Source of the DNA: Chloroflexota bacterium
GTDB taxonomy: Bacteria > Chloroflexota > Limnocylindria > Limnocylindrales > CSP1-4
Reading direction: 5' to 3'
Assembly: GCA_021789435.1 (NCBI GenBank)
Contig: JAJYJO010000012.1
Span: 1-40,620 of the forward strand
DNA length: 40,620 bases
Part shown: positions 32,972-40,620 of the stretch, in pieces
Layout of the letters: the number at the start of each line of letters is the position of its first letter
How positions within the stretch are numbered: position 1 is the first letter of the stretch
Translations under genes and position numbers: made by a program
The notes under the pieces: model-generated
The model's input: only the letters and a program-made list of their open reading frames with translations
Database searches by the model: none
What the model was told of the DNA's origin: nothing

Positions 32972-35044
32972 ATGCGATCCCCGCGCTCCCGCAGATGGGC
33001 AGTGGCCGGCGCGACGGGCGTGCTGCTCGCCGGCATGCTCGTAACCTCGCTCCCGGTCGCCGCTGCCAACGGTCGCAGCGTCCTGGCCGGGTCGCACCCG
33101 GCCTGGGCGAACCCGAAGAGCCTCGTGGCGCGGGCGCCGGTCAGCGACTACCTGGGCTTCCGCGTCTACCTGGGCTGGAACGACGGGGCGGCGCTCGACA
33201 GCCTCCTGGCCGCCCAGCAGAACCCCCGCAGCTCGAACTACCGGCAGTGGCTCTCGCCGGCCCAGTTCGACGCCCGCTTCGCGCCGACCCAGGCGCAGGT
33301 GGACGCCGTCAGCAGCTGGCTGGCGTCGGCCGGCCTGCAGGTCGACTACGTCCCATCGAACCGGCACTACGTGTCGGCCGAGGGCACGATCGGCGCGATC
33401 GAGGCGGCCTTCGCGACGGCCATCAACGTCTATCACGTCCAGGGTGTGAACCTCGAGTCCCCGGCCGCGGATGTCTCGATCCCGGCCGGCCTGGCGGCCA
33501 GCGTCTCCGGGGTGATCGGCCTGGATCAGAGCGCCTACTTCGCCCATCCGGACATCGCCGACGCGCCCGGCCCTGCGCCGTTCGCCACCCCCGGACCGTG
33601 CTCCGGCTACTACGGGCAGGCTGACAGCACCACGAACCCGCCGACCGACGGCGCGGACATCTCGGCCCTGCCGGCCAACTACACCCGGGATGCCAACGGC
33701 GGCATCCCCTGGGTCGTCTGTGGCTACGGCCCCGGCCAGGTCCAGAGTGCCTACGGGCTGACCGGGGCCTACGGCCAGGGCGTGACCGGCAAGGGCGTGA
33801 CCGTTGCCGTCATCGACGCCTACGCGTCGCCGACCGCGGCTGCCGACCTGGCCCAGTTCTCGCAGAACCACGGGCTGCCCGCGCCCTCCCTGACGCAGGT
33901 CGTGGCGCCCGGCACCTACCATCACCCGGAGCGCGGCAACTACCAGGACCCGCAGGGCTGGTACGAGGAGGAGTCGCTCGACCTGGCGTCCGTCCACACG
34001 ACGGCGCCCGGCGCGCACATCGTCTACATCGGCGCCCCGAACAACTTCCAGGACCTCGACGCGGCGATGAACCATGCGGTCAGCCGCCGCCTGGCCGACA
34101 TCGTGACCAACTCGTACGGCTTCCCGACGGAGGCGCTGCCGCCCGGCTACATCAAGCCGTACGAGCAGACCCTGATGCAGGGCGCGGCCGAAGGGATGAC
34201 CATCGCCTTCAGCTCGGGTGACAACGGCGACGAGTCCGGGACGGTCGGCTACAAGACGCCCGACTACCCGGCCTCCAGTCCCTGGGTCGTCTCCGTCGGT
34301 GGGACGAGCCTCCTGGTCGGCCGGGGGACCGGCGCGACCGATCCCGGCAACGCCAGCCAGCCGACGACGGCCACCCCGTCGAACGGCACCTATGGCACGG
34401 CCGGCTTCAACGACGGCCGTGGCGAGACTGGCTGGGGAACCGGGTTCAGCGCCTGGAACCTCCAGCGTCCGCCGAGCGCCGGCCTGGGCGACTGCCTGTC
34501 CAGCTGGCAGAACGTCTGGTGCGAGACGCCGCCCGGCTTCTTCTTCGGCGGGGCCGGCGGGGGCGTCTCGGCCCTCTTCGCCCGGCCAACGTGGCAGAAG
34601 GGCGTGACGGGCCTGCCCTCCGGCAGCACCCGCGTCGTGCCCGACGTGGCGATGAACGCCGACCCGAACACGGGTGACCTGTTCGGCGAGACGTTCACCG
34701 TCAACGGCAAGCCGACCTACCTGGAACTCAGGATCGGCGGAACGAGCCTGGCCTCGCCGCTCTTCGCGGGCGCGCTGGCCCTGGCGGTCCAGCGGGCCGG
34801 GACGAGCCTCGGCCAGGCCGACGCGATCTTCTACCAGAACGCCGGCGCGTTCCACGACGTCACCTCCAGCTGGTCCAACGGTGCGCCCACCCAGGGCGAG
34901 CTGCGCACGATCGGCAAGAACACGACCTCCTTCCGAACCCTCGACTACGACACGTCGCTCCACACCGCGAATGGCTGGGATGACGTGACCGGCCTGGGCT
35001 CGGTCGACGGCTGGGCGTGGGTGAAGGCGATCGCCGGCAGCTGA
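32972..35044 (+). CDS. secreted S53 sedolisin-family peptidase
   Basis: Secreted serine-carboxyl peptidase of 690 residues, normally active at acid pH. A signal peptide (about 1-32, VAGATGVLLAGMLVTSLPVAAA) is followed by a pro-domain (about 40-190, with NPRSSNYRQWLSPAQFDARFAP, the Pro-kumamolisin type) that is removed on activation. The catalytic domain from about 250 shows Glu333 and Asp337 in EESLDLASVHTTAPGAHIVY, oxyanion Asp417 in SSGDNGDES, and nucleophile Ser592 in GGTSLASPLFAG. DVAMNADPNTG and a calcium-site-like DDVTGLGS near the end complete the family pattern. AGGAGG lies ahead of the ATG. A 16-bp hairpin follows the stop, so the gene is probably monocistronic. Confidence 0.93.
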   Translation: MRSPRSRRWAVAGATGVLLAGMLVTSLPVAAANGRSVLAGSHPAWANPKSLVARAPVSDYLGFRVYLGWNDGAALDSLLAAQQNPRSSNYRQWLSPAQFDARFAPTQAQVDAVSSWLASAGLQVDYVPSNRHYVSAEGTIGAIEAAFATAINVYHVQGVNLESPAADVSIPAGLAASVSGVIGLDQSAYFAHPDIADAPGPAPFATPGPCSGYYGQADSTTNPPTDGADISALPANYTRDANGGIPWVVCGYGPGQVQSAYGLTGAYGQGVTGKGVTVAVIDAYASPTAAADLAQFSQNHGLPAPSLTQVVAPGTYHHPERGNYQDPQGWYEEESLDLASVHTTAPGAHIVYIGAPNNFQDLDAAMNHAVSRRLADIVTNSYGFPTEALPPGYIKPYEQTLMQGAAEGMTIAFSSGDNGDESGTVGYKTPDYPASSPWVVSVGGTSLLVGRGTGATDPGNASQPTTATPSNGTYGTAGFNDGRGETGWGTGFSAWNLQRPPSAGLGDCLSSWQNVWCETPPGFFFGGAGGGVSALFARPTWQKGVTGLPSGSTRVVPDVAMNADPNTGDLFGETFTVNGKPTYLELRIGGTSLASPLFAGALALAVQRAGTSLGQADAIFYQNAGAFHDVTSSWSNGAPTQGELRTIGKNTTSFRTLDYDTSLHTANGWDDVTGLGSVDGWAWVKAIAGS

Positions 35045-35067
35045 CCCGACTTCTCCCTGGCAGCAGC

Positions 35068-35101
35068 GCCGAGCCCCGGGCCGAACGGCCCGGGGCTCGG
35101 C
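35068..35101 (+). terminator. strong hairpin after the S53 peptidase gene
   Basis: A perfect 16-bp stem (35068-35083 with 35086-35101) has only AA between the arms, so the effective loop is GAAC or larger. It lies 24 bases after the stop and is not followed by a T-run. The next promoter box starts 14 bases later. Confidence 0.7.
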
Positions 35102-35114
35102 CGGTCTCGCGACC

Positions 35115-35120
35115 TATACT
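35115..35120 (+). promoter_or_regulatory. -10 box of the small membrane protein gene, leaderless
   Basis: TATACT ends 6 bases before the GTG at 35127, the same hexamer and spacing as at the reverse transcriptase gene. Confidence 0.5.
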
Positions 35121-35126
35121 CGGCCG

Positions 35127-35405
35127 GTGGAGATCGGACCGGCCCCGGTGCTCGCCGCGCTCGTCGGTGTCTTCCACACCGCGCTCTACGTCATGCTCCG
35201 GGGCAGCGCCGGTGGCCGGATCGTGCTGATCCTCGTCGCGGCGGTGCTCGGCGCCTGGGCCGGCGACGCGATCGGCGCGCGGCTCGGCATCGACCTGCTG
35301 CGGATCGGCGATTTCCGGCTCCTGGCGGCCTCGGCCGTCGCCTGGCTCGGCATCCTGTTCGTGGCGATCGCGTCGGTCCTGGGGCCGGCGGGAAAGGCGG
35401 CCTGA
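35127..35405 (+). CDS. small three-helix membrane protein
   Basis: Unrecognised 92-residue protein with three hydrophobic segments (about 6-24, 30-48, 65-86). The second and third are separated by a short loop with DAIGARLGIDLLRIGD. No family is recognised. The GTG start is supported by a TATACT box 6 bases upstream, and the stop overlaps the next ATG (TGATG), so the two genes probably act together. Confidence 0.65.
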   Translation: MEIGPAPVLAALVGVFHTALYVMLRGSAGGRIVLILVAAVLGAWAGDAIGARLGIDLLRIGDFRLLAASAVAWLGILFVAIASVLGPAGKAA

Positions 35406-35683
35406 TGGCGCGAAGCGGGAGCGACGACCGGCTTTCGTCGGTCGGCGGGGCCGGCGGCCCGCATGGTGGGACCGGCCGCCTGCACGGTGGGACCGGCGGC
35501 CTGCCCGGTGGTCTTCCGGCCGCCGCTCCGGCGGGCACGCTCCTCGAGCGAGTGGCGGCCCGGCTGGCCGGCGACCCGCGTTCGGGGACATTCGTCCGCG
35601 GCCTGACCGCGGGGGCGCTGGTCGGGGCGGCCATCGCGGGCTCGACGATCTGGTCCCGGCTGCGCCGCCCCGCGGGCCGCTGA
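35405..35683 (+). CDS. small Gly-rich hypothetical protein
   Basis: A 92-residue protein whose ATG overlaps the stop of the small membrane protein gene. The first half is Gly-rich with a tandem HGGTGRL/HGGTGGL element encoded by a 21-base repeat (35465-35506). The second half has an amphipathic helix (LLERVAARLAG) and one hydrophobic stretch (TAGALVGAAIAGSTIW) ending in basic residues, which suggests membrane attachment. Function unknown. Confidence 0.55.
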   Translation: MARSGSDDRLSSVGGAGGPHGGTGRLHGGTGGLPGGLPAAAPAGTLLERVAARLAGDPRSGTFVRGLTAGALVGAAIAGSTIWSRLRRPAGR

Positions 35684-35750
35684 GGGCGCGGTTCGGCTCG
35701 GCCGACCTTCAGCGCGCCGGCAGCCGATCGCGGTCGGCCGCCCCCTGGAG

Positions 35751-35798
35751 GTCACGTCGCCGGGAAGTCACGTCGCCGGGAAGTCACGTCGCCGGGAG
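35751..35798 (+). repeat. three tandem 16-bp repeats
   Basis: GTCACGTCGCCGGGAA occurs at 35751-35766, 35767-35782 and (last base G) 35783-35798. The copies are head to tail and almost identical. Confidence 0.85.
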
Positions 35799-35829
35799 AA
35801 CCTCGGCGAGCCTCCCCGGGACGGGTCGC

Positions 35830-36038
35830 CCGGCGCATGCGACTCACCGCGTAAACGGCGGCGCGGCTCACCGAACAGGGGGACTCACCGCAGGAGCCCG
35901 AAGGGGACCCCCCGGACGGCCGGCGCGGCCTCACGGGCGGGAGCGGCACGATGGTCGGTGCGAACCGCCCGGATGCCGCCGGTGGCCGCGCCCACGACCC
36001 GCCGAGCAGCTCGATATGCGGTGAGTCGCATGAGCCGG
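35830..36038. repeat. 209-bp segment bounded by 21-bp inverted repeats
   Basis: The left arm (35830-35850) and right arm (36018-36038) match at 20 of 21 positions in inverted orientation; the exact core is CATGCGACTCACCGC at 35836-35850. Further copies of the inner motif lie at 35882-35891 (GACTCACCGC) and 35865-35874 (GGCTCACCGA). The layout resembles a small non-autonomous element or a cluster of protein-binding sites. No flanking target duplication was recognised. Confidence 0.65.
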
Positions 36039-36068
36039 AAGGGGAGCCCCCGGGCGGCCGGCGCGGCC
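35894..36068 (+). repeat. 37-bp imperfect direct repeat
   Basis: The copies at 35894-35930 and 36032-36068 differ at three positions. Each contains a run of G then C that can fold back on itself (GGGGA/GCCCC type). The second copy overlaps the right inverted-repeat arm. Confidence 0.75.
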
Positions 36069-36124
36069 CTGCACTGGGTCTTGCGCGGGGCGGGGCCGGC
36101 CGCTATCGGGCCGGCGAGATGCGA

Positions 36125-36130
36125 TACCGT
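36125..36130 (+). promoter_or_regulatory. -10 box of alaS, leaderless
   Basis: TACCGT ends 8 bases before the alaS ATG. No ribosome binding site is present. Confidence 0.35.
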
Positions 36131-36138
36131 TACGGCCG

Positions 36139-38895
<2,757 letters not shown>

Positions 38896-38912
38896 GCGGC
38901 GGAGGAGGCTGG

Positions 38913-40175
38913 ATGTCGTTCTGGCGGCGCATCTGGCAGCGGGACGAGACGGCCGCGCTCGCGGCCTGCACCGCCCTTGACGTGGGGACCGAGTTCGCCA
39001 AGGCGCTCGTCTTCGAGATCGACGACGAGGGCCACGGGACGGTCCGCGGCGTGGGGCGGAAGCGACAGGGCCTGGCCCACATGCAGTCGGGCACGGTCAC
39101 CGACATCGCCGCCGTGGTGGACAACTGCGCGGTGGCCCTGCAGGAGGCCGAGGAGATGGCCGGCTTCCGGCCGAGCCAGTGCGTGATCGGCATCGCCGGC
39201 GAGCTGGTGAAGGGCTTCACGACCACGCACAGCCAGGAGCGCAAGCGCGCCGACACGCCGATCACCGATGCCGAGCTGCAGCGCCTGATCGATGGGGTCC
39301 AGCGCGAAGCGCTGCGCGAGGCAGAGCGGGCGATCACCTGGGAGACCGGCCTGCCGCAGGTGGACGTCCGCCTGGTCCATGCCGCCGTGACGGCCGCGGC
39401 AATCGACGGCTACCCGGTCACCAACCCGGTCGGCTTCCAGGGCCGCCACGTCCGGATCAGCATCTTCAACGCCTTCGCCCCCCTGGTCCACCTCGGGGCG
39501 CTGCAGAGCGTGGCCAGCCAGCTCGACCTCGAGCTCCTGGAGGTCGTGGCGGAGCCCTACGCCGTCGCCCGCGTGCTCGGCACGGACCAGGTCCAGCAGG
39601 CCGGGGCCCTCTTCATCGACGTCGGCGGCGGGACGACCGACGTGGCCCTGGTCCGCTCCGGGGGCATCGAGGGGACGCGCATGTTCGCCCTCGGGGGGCG
39701 TGCCTTCACGAAGTCGATCGCCGACCGCCTGGACCTGCCCTTCCCGCGGGCCGAGGCGCTCAAGGTGGACTACGCCCGGGGCCTGGAACTGGACCGCCGG
39801 GGCGAGATGGGCTCCATCATCGCCGAGGACGTCGCCGTCTGGGCCGCCGGCGTCGAGCTGGTGCTCGAGGAGCTTGCCGGCGGCGATCTGCTGCCCGGCC
39901 GGATCTACATGTGTGGCGGCGGCTCGCGCCTGGCGGAGATCCCGGCCGCGCTGCGCGCCGAGCGGTTCTGGAAGCGACTCCCCTTCAGCCGCCCGCCGGA
40001 GGTCGTGATCATGGCTCCCGAGCAGGTCGAGACGATCCGCGATACGACGAAGCTGCTGATCGACCAGCAGGACGTCACCCCCCTCGGGCTGGCCTACCAG
40101 GCGATCGAGCTCCAGACGCTGGAGGATCCGCTCGACGCGGCGCTGCGGCGAGTCCTCCGCGCGATGAAGGTCTAG
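38913..40175 (+). CDS. FtsA/PilM-like actin-fold ATPase
   Basis: Actin-superfamily protein of 420 residues. The phosphate-binding stretches are LDVGTEFAKALVFEID near the N-terminus and FIDVGGGTTDVALVRSGGI in the middle, and MCGGGSRLAEIPAAL is the adenosine motif. Length, order and the 1C-like insert (about 90-180) fit FtsA or PilM. It is not next to ftsZ or to a visible pilMNOPQ set, so it may serve a separate membrane-bound machine together with the next gene. No C-terminal amphipathic helix typical of FtsA is obvious; the end (LDAALRRVLRAMKV) is weakly amphipathic. A GGAGGAGG-like site precedes the ATG. Confidence 0.8.
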   Translation: MSFWRRIWQRDETAALAACTALDVGTEFAKALVFEIDDEGHGTVRGVGRKRQGLAHMQSGTVTDIAAVVDNCAVALQEAEEMAGFRPSQCVIGIAGELVKGFTTTHSQERKRADTPITDAELQRLIDGVQREALREAERAITWETGLPQVDVRLVHAAVTAAAIDGYPVTNPVGFQGRHVRISIFNAFAPLVHLGALQSVASQLDLELLEVVAEPYAVARVLGTDQVQQAGALFIDVGGGTTDVALVRSGGIEGTRMFALGGRAFTKSIADRLDLPFPRAEALKVDYARGLELDRRGEMGSIIAEDVAVWAAGVELVLEELAGGDLLPGRIYMCGGGSRLAEIPAALRAERFWKRLPFSRPPEVVIMAPEQVETIRDTTKLLIDQQDVTPLGLAYQAIELQTLEDPLDAALRRVLRAMKV

Positions 40176-40186
40176 GCTGAGGTCCG

Positions 40187-40620
40187 ATGGCCGTCTTCTA
40201 CCTCGACGTCGACGACGAGATCACCTCGGCTGCGGCCCGCATCCGCGGCTCGGCCGACCGGCAGGTGGCGCTCGTGCTCCCGGCGTCGTCGCGCCTCGCC
40301 ACATCGCGGATCAACTTCCGGCTCCTGGCGCGGGAGGCGACGGAGCGGGCGCGGAACCTGGCGATCGTGGCCCCCGACGCGTCGGCGCGGGCACTGGCCG
40401 CGTCGGCCGGCCTGCCGGTCTACGCAACCGTGGCCGACTACGAGGCGGACCTCGCGGAAGCGGCGGCGCGCCCCGCCGTGGCGCCGCCGGCCGTCGTGGT
40501 CGCAGAGCCGGCCCCGGTGCCCGCGGCGGGCAGTGGCGGCCCTGCGCCCGCCGCGTCCGGCCCGAGCCAGGTTCCGCCGGCCACGGGCGGGGGAGCGAGC
40601 AAGGGTCGCGCGCCCACGGA
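40187..40620 (+). CDS. conserved-looking protein, cut by window end
   Basis: The N-terminal 144 residues of a longer protein. The first 85 form an alpha/beta domain (FYLDVDDEITSAAARIRGSA, VALVLPASSRLATSRINFRLLAREA, LAIVAPDASARALAASAGLPV), followed by a Pro/Ala-rich linker. Similar N-termini are, from memory, found in Chloroflexota and Actinobacteria proteins labelled as baseplate J-like, with a membrane helix further on; this was not checked. It lies 11 bases after the FtsA/PilM-like gene and probably belongs with it. Confidence 0.6.
   Translation, partial: MAVFYLDVDDEITSAAARIRGSADRQVALVLPASSRLATSRINFRLLAREATERARNLAIVAPDASARALAASAGLPVYATVADYEADLAEAAARPAVAPPAVVVAEPAPVPAAGSGGPAPAASGPSQVPPATGGGASKGRAPT

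Larger units (their letters stand above)
35684..36138. other. 455-base gene-free, repeat-rich region upstream of alaS
   Basis: No convincing gene. It holds three 16-bp tandem repeats (35751-35798), a 21-bp inverted repeat pair (35830-35850 and 36018-36038), a 37-bp direct repeat (35894-35930 and 36032-36068), further copies of GACTCACCGC, and a promoter-like box before alaS. No T-box leader signature was found. Confidence 0.6.

Noticed and set aside
35751-35798. CRISPR array
   Set aside because: The repeats are 16 bp and directly adjacent without spacers, and no cas genes are nearby.
35684-36138. T-box riboswitch upstream of alaS
   Set aside because: The conserved T-box sequence near AGGGTGGNACCGCG is absent, and the alaS start appears leaderless.

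Overview
The window is about 40 kb of very GC-rich bacterial chromosome with dense, mostly plus-strand genes. Neighbouring genes often share stop and start bases (ATGA, GTGA or TGATG). Many housekeeping genes have a TANNNT hexamer 6-10 bases before the start codon and no ribosome binding site, which suggests leaderless mRNAs. Gene content (dprA-topA-xer, two FemAB-like ligases beside murE, a bifunctional Rel, a BTAD-type regulator, a sedolisin, an FtsA/PilM-like ATPase) fits a high-GC Chloroflexota-like lineage, possibly Limnocylindria. That placement is inference from general resemblance, not a computed phylogeny.

Positions 1 to about 2,600 are accessory DNA. They hold a small cysteine-bearing protein, a structured intergenic stretch, and, on the minus strand, a reverse transcriptase (RT) with an N-terminal excisionase-type helix-turn-helix and a long helical C-terminus. 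This layout resembles the UG/Abi group of anti-phage RTs. The RT promoter overlaps three copies of TGAGCG/CGCTCA. Next to it lies the 3' part of comM, starting just before its Walker B motif, so the island probably interrupts or replaces the 5' half of comM. This is the best candidate for an undescribed system here.

Positions 2,641-10,337 form the comM(remnant)-dprA-topA-xer set for DNA uptake, topology and recombination, with an anchored Ig-like/CAP-domain protein and a small hypothetical gene in between. Positions 10,334-15,120 are an envelope run: two FemAB-like aminoacyltransferases, murE and an anchored DUF2993-like protein. Positions 15,236-20,680 hold rel and a 1,041-residue BTAD/AAA/TPR regulator. 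Positions 20,809-22,553 hold a secreted protein, a small protein and an NAD(P)-binding gene broken by a frameshift near its 3' end.

Positions 22,616-26,803 carry hisS, aspS and an EamA transporter. On the minus strand at 26,828-28,170 are an RDD membrane protein and a nucleotidyltransferase-fold protein that lacks its catalytic motifs. Positions 28,291-32,757 carry typA, a cysteine desulfurase and mnmA; the last two form a tRNA 2-thiolation pair. A secreted S53 peptidase (32,972-35,044) and two small overlapping genes follow. A 455-base gap upstream of alaS is full of direct and inverted repeats. The window ends with alaS, an FtsA/PilM-like ATPase and the start of one more gene. No rRNA, tRNA, CRISPR array or insertion-sequence transposase was recognised.
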